A DNA stretch of 64,000 nt from Typha latifolia (Eukaryota > Streptophyta > Magnoliopsida > Poales > Typhaceae), in assembly GCA_019914945.1 (NCBI GenBank), contig CM034100.1, positions 323,209-387,208 on the forward strand. The letters are read 5' to 3'. Every line of letters starts with the position of its first letter. Position 1 is the first letter of the stretch. The notes beneath the pieces were generated by a model. It did not search any database. It was not told where the DNA came from and saw only the letters and a program-made list of their open reading frames with translations. Below, piece after piece: positions 35,801-47,673 of the stretch. A program made the translations under genes and the position numbers.

Positions 35801-37912
35801 TTTGATATATTTATGTCACTAAGATATAAAGTTAGAGAAGGAAAAAAAAACAGAGAGAAGGTGGATCAAAGTTTGTCCTTCCCTGTGGATGAGTCTCTTT
35901 CTAATAATAATGCAGGCAATAACAATTAACAAGAAACCAAACAAGATAAGGGCACACTTTATCAGCATTAGGAGAAGGCCAAGAAAGAAAGATGAACATA
36001 TTAGGAGAAGGGCATGAAGTTCCAACAAACATAATAAGTATCAGTACACTTGGCCCACAGACGCTTATAATTACAAGATGTGGATCCAGCTAGGGCTAAT
36101 AGGTGATGTAAGCTTTTCTTCTTCAATCAAGAAGCAAGAAACTATGAGCAAGCCAAACCCAGCACTCTTGACTTGTTTAAGAGGTAACCTTTTAGTGTCA
36201 TCCCTATCTTGATGTGCCACTGCACTAAGGAGAGTCGAGTTAAATAAGCAATCTTCCACTTCATGATACACAGGGAAGCGTTGATTAATTGCAACCTTTG
36301 CAAACTAGTGGATGTAACATTTCCTCGGATAGTTGATAGGTTTGAACCATTTTTAGTTTTTACACTCTGCTAAACAGAGACATTGTGCTAGGAAAAAGAG
36401 CACTCTGCTCTGCAAAAGGAAAGCCTATGTAAAAGGAGTGGCCTTTGTTGTTTTTTAACTTTGCAAAATTCAACTAGAATTAGTTTGCATTAGGTTAGGT
36501 GATGGTGGTCCACTTGTCTTAGATAAACTCTTTTGTTGCTATCAAAAGATAATCTACAGAAAGAAAAAAAAAATTGTAGGAGAAGATGCTAAGCACTCTG
36601 AAGCCAGGGTGACTTGGCAGTCCAAACAGTGTCATGTTTAGAATAAGAATTTGTTGCCCTGTCCATCTCTTTCAATTTGTGTTCGTGATCAGTCCCAATC
36701 AATGAATTGAGCAGCAGACAATTGGATGAACAATGTCCACTAAGTTTTTATTTTCAGAGCTGAAATTATCTCATAAGTTAAAAAGGTTGTGGTCCAGAAT
36801 TCCATTCCTCTTCTCGACCTCTTCAACTGTATTAGTGCATAACTAAAGAAGGCTAAAATGAAATTAACCAACAATTCGAACTGTATTACAATACTCGGTT
36901 TAAAATTTGTCGAGGAAATAGTTGTGAGATGATATTAGATAAGATAATTAATTGATCCGAAACCAAAGCAAACAATAGGGTTATGGATTAATTTGAATCA
37001 TCTCCCAGCGCAGTGTATGGTAATATGGTAAGGGGGGGGGGGGTGGGGTAAGCATCTGAGCACGTGCGAACACAGCACTCCCACGTGTAGTCAACCATCC
37101 TTTGTCCGAAAGGAAAAGAATAGTTCCCGCATATGTTTAAAGCTATGGGAGTAGAGAAGAGGGCTTTAGCAAGGTGACGTGGCAATATTCGTGTCCGTAC
37201 GAGGGGGGATTGGAGTAAGCCAGTAAGGTGAGAGCAGCCGCAGTAGGAGGAGAACTGGATTCTGGATCAAAACTAAAGTTCGCGGGGGTTTCCAGGAAGT
37301 TCTTTAGAATTAAAGATAAAGATAAAATGTGGGTGGTGATTCGAAAAAGACGAGGGGCTTTTCAGCAAATGTGAAAGAGGCAAGGGGGTAGGGCCAAATA
37401 TTTTCAACACGTCCGCCGAAGTTTACCTTCTCGCCGACGCGCTCATCCCCGATTAGGTTTGACTCGATCCGAAGCGGTCCACGCCGAACTAGCTAACGCC
37501 GTCCTCTCCAACAACCAATGGAAACGCTCCACGTTGAAGTAATGCTTAACGCCATTCGCGAAGACGAAGCGTCCAAAATACGCCACTCCCGCACGCGTTT
37601 CGGCTGTCGTGGAATAAAATCCCCCAAACTCTCACCTCCCTCTCTTCAATCTTTCCTTTTCCTTCGTCTCCCTCGTTCTCTCTCCCTCTCTCTCGCAGAA
37701 CGAAATCGTTGGGATTTCGTCCTCTCGAGAGAGATTTTTGAAACAACTTTTCAAAACTGTTCAAAAGATCGAATTTTTCATTGAAATCGAAACAAAATTT
37801 TGTTTCTTTTTCTAAAAAAAGTTCAGATTTTTGAGAGTTATTCGTCTTCTCCAAGAGAGGGTTATCTAAGGATCGGACTTTTATTCGTTCGGAGGATAAA
37901 TTTTGGATTTTG
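32880..37912. other. Large intergenic region between PUMILIO and the RDUF-type E3 gene
   Basis: About 5 kb without a supported gene. It includes the PUMILIO 5' leader and promoter (up to about 33 kb), a (TTTGCCA)n-like minisatellite of five units near 33980-34020, and a G-rich run at 34440-34480. There are poly-C and poly-G tracts at 35250-35258 and 37031-37041. The RDUF promoter with CACGTG-type elements lies around 37050-37090. A hydrophobic open frame on the minus strand at 35819-36028 lacks an ATG and was not called. Confidence 0.45.
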
Positions 37913-39055
37913 ATGTCGTCTCCTTCGCCGGCTATCGCGACGGCGACGTCGTACTGGTGCTACAACTGCAGCCGCTTCGTGAGAGTTTGGCCCAACGATG
38001 CCATCGTCTGCCCGGAGTGCGACGGCGGCTTCCTCGAGGAGGTGGAACGACGGCCTCCGGCCATCGTTGGCGATCACCGCAACCGGATTCCCTCCGCTGC
38101 TATGTACATGCTCAACGGCGAGCGCGCCGTTGCTTCTGGCGGCTCCCGGCCTCACCACGCCAACGATCTCCGCCTCCGCCGCCACCGACGCGCCGCCGCC
38201 GGAGGCGACCGCTCTCCCTTCAACCCTGTGATCGTCTTACGTGGCGGCCGTGACGCCGCTGCCGCCGCAGCAAGCAGCTTTGAGCTCTACTACGACGATG
38301 GCGCCGGGTCAGGGCTCCGCCCATTACCAGAAACCATGTCGGAGTTCTTGATGGGGTCAGGATTCGAGCGGCTGCTCCACCAGCTCGCCCAGATCGAGCT
38401 CAATGGACTCGGAGCCGGGGGTTGCGAGCACCCGCCGGCTTCGAAGGCAGCGATCGAGTCGATGCCCACTATCCAGATCGCTGCTTGCCATACCGGAATG
38501 GAATCTCACTGCGCCGTCTGCAAGGAGGCTTTCGAGCTCGGGAGCGAGGCCAGGGAGATGCCATGTAAGCATATCTACCACCAAGATTGCATCTTGCCGT
38601 GGCTCTCGCTCCGGAACTCCTGCCCCGTGTGCCGCCACGAGATGCCCACCGATGCTGGAAGAAGGGAATCGGATGATGTTGAGCAGAGTAATGTGGGAGG
38701 AAGTGAAGAGGAGACGGTTGGGCTCACGATTTGGAGGCTTCCAGGTGGTGGATTTGCAGTTGGGAGGTTTGCAGGCGGAAGAAGAGCAGGGGAGAGAGAG
38801 CTTCCTGTGGTTTATACTGAGGTGGATGGCGGATTTAATAACGGCGGTGCGCCGAGAAGGATCTCCTGGTCATCTAGAGGCAGCGGGTCTAGGGAGGGTA
38901 GTAGGATTAGCGGCATGTTACGCCATCTGTTTTCTTGTTTTGGGCACATGCCATCTTCTTCTAGGTCAAGATCAGAATCTAGTTCTGCAGCTTCTCTTAG
39001 GCCACAGACGAGTTTAATTTTCAGCAGGGGTTCTAGGAGGAGAAGCGCAAATTGA
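37913..39055 (+). CDS. RING-H2 E3 ubiquitin ligase with zinc-ribbon and DUF1117 (RDUF1/2-like)
   Basis: Single-exon protein of 380 aa. The N-terminus carries a zinc ribbon of the plant RING family (WCYNCSRFVRV ... CPECDGGF, about residues 15-40). The RING-H2 domain lies at about residues 200-241, with all eight ligands in the spacing C-x2-C-x14-C-x-H-x2-H-x2-C-x10-C-x2-C. The tail contains a DUF1117-like region (VGLTIWRLPGGGFAVGRF, ELPVVYTEVDGG) and ends Ser/Arg-rich. This domain order matches Arabidopsis RDUF1 and RDUF2, E3 ligases reported to act in ABA and drought responses. The start is the ATG at 37913, because the codon before it in frame is TTG. Its lack of introns is normal for the subfamily. 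The role in this species is inferred. Confidence 0.93.
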   Translation: MSSPSPAIATATSYWCYNCSRFVRVWPNDAIVCPECDGGFLEEVERRPPAIVGDHRNRIPSAAMYMLNGERAVASGGSRPHHANDLRLRRHRRAAAGGDRSPFNPVIVLRGGRDAAAAAASSFELYYDDGAGSGLRPLPETMSEFLMGSGFERLLHQLAQIELNGLGAGGCEHPPASKAAIESMPTIQIAACHTGMESHCAVCKEAFELGSEAREMPCKHIYHQDCILPWLSLRNSCPVCRHEMPTDAGRRESDDVEQSNVGGSEEETVGLTIWRLPGGGFAVGRFAGGRRAGERELPVVYTEVDGGFNNGGAPRRISWSSRGSGSREGSRISGMLRHLFSCFGHMPSSSRSRSESSSAASLRPQTSLIFSRGSRRRSAN

Positions 39056-41820
39056 GCAAATCAAAGCGCGAATCTGAGGAATTGCAGAAGATGGGACTCT
39101 CATGTTGCTATAATTCTGTTGTATATAGATTAGTGCCAGAAAAAAAACTTGAAGAAAAAAAAAATTCTGATATATATTTTTTTATTAGGAACTTGGGAAG
39201 AACCTCTTCCAATTCCTTGTGCAAGAGAAGGGTGAGATTGTTCTTCTGAATGGGCTTTTGTTATTAGGAAGTTATTGCAGTGTAAGGTTTATTGCAAAAG
39301 CTATGGTTAGAGATTCATTTGATTCAGTATGGGGTGTCCTCTTGATTGGCTAGTCATCCTTTTTCTTATTCTAAGAAATTCAGCTTCTCTGCTCCTTTTG
39401 TTCTCATGTAACACAAGATGAATGCATCTTCTACTAGGTCTCCTAAGACCCTGCCAGCGATGACAACAACCTTGACATTTAAAATTGCTTGTCATAACAA
39501 TTCGTTTTCAGTTATTGGTAAGCCAGTTAGAAGTCTTTTGAAATTATCAACTTCTTAGAGATAGGAAAAGCTACAGATTTCTGTTGGTAATAGCCTATCG
39601 GTTGTTTTATTTGTCTTTGACTTGTATTTAGGAAAACCGACAAATCTCTTCTATTTCTTCACTGCCTTGGGTAATTTTTTCTACTTCTTGATGATCTTTT
39701 TGTTTGTTCTGTCAATTGCAAACCCCACAAAATAATTCTCTATGCTGTGGCATAACATGGTCAATATAAGCTGCTTTAGGTTTGCTTTGTTCTATTTCTA
39801 AGTACTAATTCCTTCTGCAGTAATGCTTTATCTGCACTGTACCAAGATGTTTAAGCTTTCTTATTATAATTTACACGAGTTTTTTTTTTATTGTCCATAG
39901 TTTATTAGAATCCTGAATGCTGCTTACGCATGTTTTCTTTTTGTTGGGTGGTTGAGCTACATAAGCACACTGCATTAATCATAGAGGAGGTATTGCTCTT
40001 TTCTTGTTGACATGGAGCAGACTTATATTCCTATATACTGTTCTGTTGTAGTTCTATTGTTAGAAATGGGTTTTCCTGTAAGGATTGTTCTATTATCTGT
40101 CCTTTTAGTATCTGAGAGGCTGATCCGTTCCTTTTCATACAAACATATATCTATTTCTTTGTTAAGTTTGTTGTTAGTAATTGTTTCTAGTTGTACAAAA
40201 GTATAGTTCTCTCTTGGTTATGGAAGTGAGCTATATGTAAATTTCTACCTGATATAAATTTACACAATTGACCGTATGTGCTAACATGCAAACTGTTGCT
40301 GCTGTTTTGCATCATTTTGCTGAGTAAATAGATGTTCAGAATCAGATTTTTTGACCATTTGCAATGAGGTTTGAATGTGTTATTTATTCAGCTAGGAGAG
40401 GAGAAACTTTGTTAATTTCAGAGCTTCTAATCTAGCAATATCCTTCTTGCTACTTCTAATTTCTTATATCAGCAGGGCTCTTATTGTCTCAGACTCTAAT
40501 GCCAATTCTTATTTCCTGGTACATTTTTCGCTGACCTTTTCCTTCCAAGATGGTGTTTTACTGGAAAAAAAAAAGGTTACAGTGTTAGTCCCGGATAGTC
40601 TATTATGCTAAAGCTTGGCAAAGCAAGTGGAAGAAGACCTTGAAAAATTAATAAGAGAGTACTTAATTCCAGAATCCTGAAACAACACAAGAGAGTAAGA
40701 CATTGGAAAATCACATGGTGAGGTTGCATTGGTGAAGCTGATCCAAACATGAGTCCTTACAATCATATGAAAAATGCACTTGTGTTTGTTCCAATTTGGA
40801 GCTTTGCAGGATCTTGATAAATTCTGCTATGGATGTATGCTGCCTGTGTCTCAACATTATATACTTTAGAAGTCAGAACAAGGAGGTTTCCAAGCAATTG
40901 GCTACAGCATGCAATTCACATTTGATCCTTTGTTCACATGCTTTCACCGCATGTCCAATTGTCCGTGCTTCTTTGCTTAATTCTGTGATCTTGTCTTTCA
41001 GACAATCTGATCAAACTATTCATAGATTTATCATCTAATCTCACCTTATAAAATTGTGCTGCTCACTGGTACTTCTCTTCCATTTTAGAATAGTGGATTC
41101 CTCCTTTGCGATCACTTATGCTTTTATTTTTCTCATTCTCTTTTATGTCGAAATCATTGCAGGATTGGTAGAAGGGAACAATTGCACACAGAAATGGGTG
41201 GTCCATGCTATTAAATTGCCATGTGCAGACATGCTTGTTGGTTTGTGATGGATGACTTCTAGCCAGCAGAATTACTGAGTAGGTTGAGTCTCCTGGATTA
41301 TTCGAGGATAATGCCGCCGAGAAATTTGATAGATATGCTTGCAGTGGGGTCACTCAATGCAAGCTAAAAAAAACCCATCTACCCTTAATTTGAATTCTAC
41401 CATTTCTGTGAACAAGTTTATAAATTGATCTTGGAAACATGAATCCGGAGAGTGATGAATGAACTGAAGGTGCTGCCAAATGGATTTGAAAAAGCCCATC
41501 TTGTGCAACTAGATGGGCTTCAAAGTCCTTTGATTGTTTTCGTTATTAAAACTAAGATAATGATTTATTCCATATGGATTACGTTACGGGGGACTAAACT
41601 TGTTTGTTGTGGTGTCACTGATGGGAATTTTGGGTACGAAAAAGAAAAAAGAAAAAGAAAAAGAAAAGGTTTTTCCACGTCAGATTGGCCAAAGAACGAC
41701 GCTATCCTTTTTGGAAGCTGACGTGTCCTTATCCATTGCTTCTGAGGTCCCAATTGCACCTCCTACGTGTTAAAGCCACGCTCGCATGCTTCAATCCCCT
41801 TCGTCCCAAGATCGCAAAAA
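39056..41820. other. Intergenic region between the RDUF-like and zinc-finger genes
   Basis: AT-rich, T-rich on the plus strand, with no supported coding gene. It includes the RDUF-like 3' UTR. A purine-rich tract GAAAAAGAAAAAAGAAAAAG lies near 41640-41665, just before the next promoter. Confidence 0.4.
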
Positions 41821-42293
41821 ATGGCTTCGGCGAATCCAATCTCACCTCCACAAGTAGCTCGCCCTCGACTGTCACCGCCGGCTGCGTCCCAGCGACCGGC
41901 GCTTGTGGGTTTCCCTCTCTACGGTCGGAAGCCGGCCTCCCGGCTGGTGACCGTGTCGGCGGTGGGTGACGTGTCGGCGGACGGAAACACGTATCTCATA
42001 GCCGGCGCTATCGCGGTGGCGCTCCTCGGCACCGCCTTCCCAATCCTGTTCTCGCGCAAGGACTTGTATAGATCTCCTCAAACTTGCTATTTTTCGAAGT
42101 AATTTTCTGCGAATTATTTTATGAATATATTGTTTTGTTTTTGGTTGGATTTAGATGTCCAGAATGCGATGGAGCAGGATTTGTTCGGAGATCAGGGGTA
42201 ACATTGAGGGCGAACGCGGCGAGGAAGGACGAGACTCAGATAGTATGTGCTCGTTGCAATGGACTTGGGAAGCTAGGCCAAATTGACAAGTAG
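41821..42293 (+). CDS. Small plastid-type membrane protein with a DnaJ-like zinc finger
   Basis: Two exons, 41821-42065 and 42155-42293, joined at GT-AG to encode 127 aa. Residues 1-50 are Pro, Arg and Ser-rich with few acidic residues, like a plastid transit peptide. One hydrophobic helix follows (YLIAGAIAVALLGTAFPILF, about residues 60-79). The C-terminus has two CxxCxGxG motifs, CPECDGAG and CARCNGLG, about 30 residues apart, forming one DnaJ-type zinc-binding pair without a J domain. The layout recalls LQY1 and BSD2-like plastid thylakoid or assembly factors, but the cysteine array is shorter, so I do not assign a named orthologue. The start is the ATG at 41821 (AAAAAATGGCT). Role in protein folding or disulfide chemistry is inferred. 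Confidence 0.85.
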
Positions 42294-42386
42294 CTAGTAG
42301 GAGCCTAGGAAGTTATTAAATTGTATTTCTTCTAATTCCAACTCATAAAGATTGTCGACTTTCGTGTGTTTAATTATCAGTAATGT

Positions 42387-42390
<4 letters not shown>

Positions 42391-42420
<30 letters not shown>
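42391..42420. repeat. (CT)n microsatellite
   Basis: A pure CT run of 15 units, 97 bp downstream of the zinc-finger gene stop codon. Confidence 0.95.
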
Positions 42421-42425
<5 letters not shown>

Positions 42426-43298
42426 TAGGATAATTATTTAATAATAATTGCTCGTTAAAAAAAATAAAAACTAAGCGGGAAATATATGCAGGCTCAAATA
42501 TGTTTAAATGGGCTTCCCATGCCTGAGCTCGGCCTTGAGATTAGCTTTGAACCCAAGCTTAGGCTCAACCACACACACATACACACAGATAAGTTTGCAA
42601 ATAAAGAAACCTTTCGAGGTGAGAAGGTGGTTAATTAGTCATAATCCAAAAGGTACCATTTACTTGCTTCACCATTTCAAGGACAGAGTTCTATAGTAAA
42701 TTCCTATACCGGATGCAATTCATGTATCCAAACCCGGGAAGTTATCGGGTCTGCCGCATCTAACGTGGAATACTTATTCGGTTCGATTTACGTTTACGCG
42801 TCGTATTATCCTTTTTTTGTAACCGAACCGGAATTCGTGTCGTCCTCTTCTTTTTGAGGAGTAAAAAAAAAGGTTAGTAGTTTTAAGCTTTGTAGCCAAG
42901 AAGATTTCAATAAGTGGAGTTCGCGATCGTTAATTTCTGGCTTTTTTTTTTTCTTTAATTTAGCGCGTTCGCGTTCTCTCCATTTTTTTTTCCTTGGGTG
43001 TTCCGATTCGAATGCTCGATGCTTCTAGGGTTTCTCGGAAGCTTTAATAAAGTGACTCCATTCAGTAGTTTCTAGAATCGTTTGCAATAAATGTATGCTT
43101 TACTTAGAACTTAGTTGTACGATCGCTTTCAATCTGCATCTGAATTGAATTCGTGGTCTTAATTCGGATCTATATTCTGATGTCGATTTGCTTTTTCTCT
43201 CCGACATCTTTGGCCTCCGCAGGTAGAAGAGGGGAAAAGAGCAAACTTTTTGAGAGTTTAGGGTTTAATCGAAGCAATTGCAAGAAGAATAGTTAGCA

Positions 43299-46108
43299 AT
43301 GAGTTTTGTTTTTAGGGGGAGCAGGGCAGACCTTGAAAATGGATTGCCGGAATTTATCCCAGAGAGGCGCTCAATGGTAAGGTCGCAACTCTAAATGCTT
43401 CAGATCTCGTTGTTTGGTGTTGAATTCAGTGATTTCTTACTGTTTCTTTGGTGAGTTTTCAGCGAATGCATGGTAGTCGACCGGTTAATACCAATTCTCT
43501 GGCTTTTCTTGCCACAGGTATACTGCATTACCTGTTGGAGCAATTGTAATTTGGTCGTGTGATTCTATCTAACATTATCTACCTTATTTTTTGGCAGTTC
43601 TTTTGCTATTTATGATGCTGAACTCGCATCAAATGTCGCCAAATTTTCTGGTATTATTATCACAGAATATTACATTTGCGTGGTTCTTTCTCTGTAGAAT
43701 CATATGATAATTTTCCTTTATTGGTTATGTTGCTCTTGTAGATTTGGCTAGTTTTGGGCGTTTTTCTAATGGCTACTGGCCTTAGGATGTATGCTACATG
43801 TCAGCAACTCCAAGCACAAGCACATGCTGCTGCTGCCAGTGGCTTGCTTGGGCATACAGAGTTACGGCTCCATGTGCCACCGTCGATAGCCTTCGCAACT
43901 AGAGGACGGTTACAAAGCCTTAGACTCCAACTTGCTCTTCTAGACAGGGAATTTGATGATTTAGGTGCTGGAATATTTTTAATCTTCTGAAAAAGTTGCT
44001 CCTTCTAATGTTGGATAAAGATTAAGGATCAGCTCAATTTATTTTCTTGCAGATTATGATGCTTTGAGAGCCTTAGACTTTGACAATAGTCCGCATGCGT
44101 TTTCTATGAGTGACGAGGAGATCAATTCTCTTCCGGTACATAAATACAAAGTCCAGTCACACCAGGAAGCTGCATCTAGCAGGCAAAGGCAAGATAAACT
44201 CTCTCCTACTTTACCAGTTAAAATAGTTTTACTGATTTAGTTGTAATTCATCAATGCTGTTTCACAGCAATGGGCTATCGCTGCAGCAGGCATCATCACC
44301 CTCTCTATCTGTAAATGAGGTATTAATTAAGTTCTATCCTGAATTTGTGATTATATAGTACTGATTCTGTTTCGTAGTCAAATTCATTAGTATATTTCTG
44401 GCAAGTTCTTGCATTTTATTGGTACTTACACTCATGGGATTATTTAGTGAAATAATTATTCTTCATACCTTGGATTAAGGTGACTGTTTTAGGTCTTTAT
44501 GTCATTTTCATGCCCTTAAGGGTAGAACTGAGTCATAAGTTGCTGTTAATTATGCGATATAGCATTACTCAGTGAAAAAAAAAATAACATCTAATTCAGA
44601 TCTTAAGAATCCTACCTTTCAAAGTTTTTATGCCTATTACTATTTACAAAGAGTATTTTTGAATCATCTATCAGTGTAGGAAATCCATTCCTCAATCCAC
44701 TTTCATGCATTGGATTCTTTTTAGATGGATATTGTAATTTGAAATCTCCTTTAGAGAAAAACGGATAAACTTGAGGGCCTAAAATTATATTTATGTTGAA
44801 TAACTGCTTTTCTGTAAGAGCTACAGAACTAAGTAATTTTCGTATGATAGAAATGCAATTTCTCTTGCTGAAATGCGGGATCTATCAATTTCATTCTTTC
44901 TGAGCAGAAAAGGCAAGATAGCACCAAAGTAGAGGGTACTCATAAAGCTGTGGAAGATGAACTTACTTGCAGCGTTTGCTTAGAGCAAGTAAATGTGGGA
45001 GAAGTAATAAGAAGTTTGCCATGCTTGCATCAGGTACTGCTAATTTTTTGCGTTGTAAAAGTTAGTATAAATTATCTAAGCAAGCAATTGGTCCATCCGA
45101 CCAACTCTGTGTCTGTTCTTCCACATAAAAATTTCTTCTACCTTTTTCTTTATCATGTTGTACTGTATGAAGTCGTCAATTTCAACACTTCTCTGTTTGA
45201 AATACATCTCCACCATAAAATGTGTTGTGATTTTTCAAAATCCATTGGACTATTTTGGCATTTCCTACTGATTCCCTATACATGTGCAGCAGTAGGGTGG
45301 TTCATTAAATTTACGTAATTATAAAAGATTGTTTGACTAAGTTATTATGTTGACTTAATTTTTTTAAGCTACACTTCAGCACGCGTGTCCGGATGACATT
45401 GTATATTCTAACACATCGCTTTTATGCAAAGTAGGAAAGTTACAAGCACTTTTTTTTTGGCTTATCAAGTTATGTCAAAACTCATAGTTCATGTGGACCA
45501 CTTTCTAGTTGGGTGTTTATGTTCTGCTTTAATCAGATTAGTTGGTGCAACAAGAGTTCATGATGCCATATTCTGGGGGTACTTTGAGGTACTGGTTTAT
45601 CTGTTTCTTTTCAAACAAGAAACAAGGGGCATGTTAATAGTGCTGATATGGCTAATTGTTATGTCCTCAATATTTGAGAAACATCCATATCTGTTTCACA
45701 ACTGTTCCCATATATTTGTGTCAATGACAAAGTTGATCCTATATATTGCTTCTAAGAAGAATACAGTCATTGGTTAGTTAGTTACCATGCAAATGAGTTG
45801 CCTGACAATGAAGTGACCTCTTTATCTTCCTTTCTCCTTTTGTTCAAGTCCCTTGATATTGGAACTGGAAGGGAATCATTTTCTTATATTTCTTGCCATT
45901 TGGCTATATGATATTCTCTTCTACGTATTGTCAGATTAACTTCTAATTATTATGATAAATTTCCCTTTGTTTCTTTCTCCAGTTTCATGCCAACTGCATC
46001 GACCCCTGGCTGCGCCAGCAGGGTACATGCCCTGTATGTAAACATAGGGCAAGTTCTGGGTGGCAAGAGAATGCTAATGCTGAATTGGATGCTTCTGATA
46101 TGGTGTAG
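43299..46108 (+). CDS. SDIR1: SDIR1 RING-H2 E3 ubiquitin ligase
   Basis: Membrane-anchored E3 ligase that acts as a positive regulator of ABA and salt/drought signalling in Arabidopsis. I assemble eight exons: 43299-43376, 43463-43517, 43598-43650, 43742-43964, 44053-44188, 44268-44319, 44908-45033 and 45983-46108, giving 282 aa (Arabidopsis SDIR1 is about 273). The start MSFVFRGSRADLENG and the motifs RPVNTNSLAFLATVLLLFMM and NSHQMSPNFLIWLVLGVF match SDIR1, including two adjacent transmembrane helices. The C-terminal RING-H2 has spacing C-x2-C-x14-C-x-H-x2-H-x2-C-x10-C-x2-C, followed by SGWQE. The protein ends in Val (DMV). The intron after exon 5 starts with GC (AAAG|GCAAGA), the only junction that keeps phase. 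All other introns are GT-AG. The gene is convergent with the ZIP transporter gene. Confidence 0.96.
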
Positions 46109-46559
46109 CCATCTTTGAAAATATCCTAGTTACTGACAAGCCGGTGTAGATAAGTTTTTGGAGTTCCTGAGAGCATGTAATTTGCCTGTATATAATGGCT
46201 ATGCAGATAGGTATATGCATTTATTCGAAATGTCTACCAACTTTCATCTCCTTTCTATCTATGATCACACTCGAATCATCAGCTGAATGACTTCTTGAAA
46301 GAAAGTTTGTTTATATTCTGTCAATGTCTAGTTGCCATTTAGCAAGTAATACACGAACTGATATTATTTATTCATTCATTTGTCAAGGATTAAGAGTCCA
46401 CTTGATAAAGACAATAAACACCCTGCAGGGAAAAGAAAACAAAAGATAAAATCACCATTCAAACTTAACGCGTATTAAATTATTATATTATTTTTATAAG
46501 AAACCTTTTAACGTATTCCATGCAAAACACACAAAGATCCAACAGTAGAAGCGCCTTAA

Positions 46560-47673
46560 TTAGTCCCAGATCATGACCACAGCGATCACTGCAACGCCCA
46601 TGAGCACGGCAAAGAACTTGAAGAAGGGAGTGTCGAAGGAGCTTGGCTGCAGAGGCTTAAAACCTTTAGCTATGAGATGGTTGATGGCCACATAGACGAA
46701 CACCCCAGTTGCAATGCCCATGGAGATGGCATAGATCCAATCAGCCACTGACCCCTCCGTCGTGGCGTCGATGGCGACTCCGATGCCTACGCCGATAGGG
46801 CTTGACACGGCGAAGGCCAGCGAGTATGCCACAGTAGTCAGCAACGGCCTCTTTGGTAACATTCTAAGCAGTGCAATGCCCATGGCGATGGCTGCAAATA
46901 TCTTATGCAGGCATATGGTCCAAAGGTTCCTCCATGCATCATACTTTGTACCTTAAAGAGAAATATATAGAGTAATCACAGGATCAAGTTCTACGTCATC
47001 CATGATACAAGCCCAAGGTGTATACGTAGTATATATTCTCTCATATATATAGAAAATATTAATTTGATCTCACACCTGATACTCCAATAGCTATTCCTTC
47101 AAACACAGAGTGGAAGCAAAGAGCAAGGATGAGCAAAAGCGTATCTCCAAACGACGTCGTCCTCACGAAGACCGGATGCACCTCCGCACTCATCTCCCTC
47201 CCTTGCTCTTCTCCACCACTTCCTCCTTCCACTTGCACTTTAGCCTTAATCCTCTGGCTATTCTGCGTCACTGTGATAATAATACAGTCGCCAAGCATGG
47301 TGAGCAAATACCCTGACGACGCCAGCATGAAGGCGAAGGGGTAAGTTTTCGACGTAAGCGCCGCGAAGTTGCTGTTGGAATCGGCCAAGAAGTGCATGAG
47401 AGATGTGCCCAAGAAGACTCCTCCTGCGAATTGCGTCCCCATAAGAAGAAAACTCTCGTTCCATCGGAAGAAGTAGGGCGAGACGCCGCCGGCGAAGGTG
47501 CTCACCAGAAGGATCACAAGGCACCAGATCTTTACAGCAACCAAATCTTTTGCTCTCAAATTGATTTGGGTATCAGTTGGGGGACCGTCGGCGACGCCGC
47601 CATGGCCACTTGCTCGAATAGATAGTAGAGTTAGGAGGAGGAAGGTCACATAAAGAGGCCTCATGGCTTCCAT
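46560..47673 (-). CDS. ZIP family zinc/iron transporter
   Basis: Two exons (47673-47076 and 46951-46560, GT-AG) encode 329 aa. A signal-like hydrophobic N-terminus is followed by about eight transmembrane helices. Helix IV has the metal-coordinating signature with conserved His ([18 protein letters not shown]) and helix V follows with [14 protein letters not shown]. The loop between helices III and IV is short, Gly/Glu-rich and lacks the His-rich (HX)n repeat of many ZIPs, which may change metal sensing or affinity. The family moves Zn, Fe or Mn into the cytosol at plasma or internal membranes. The resemblance is to the plant ZIP1/2-type group, but the exact substrate is not decidable here. 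The start is the ATG at 47673; the open frame upstream has no other ATG. Confidence 0.94.

Noticed and set aside
35819..36271. Two minus-strand frames, one strongly hydrophobic, as small peptides
   Set aside because: Their first codons are not ATG, and no domain, promoter or conservation is visible.
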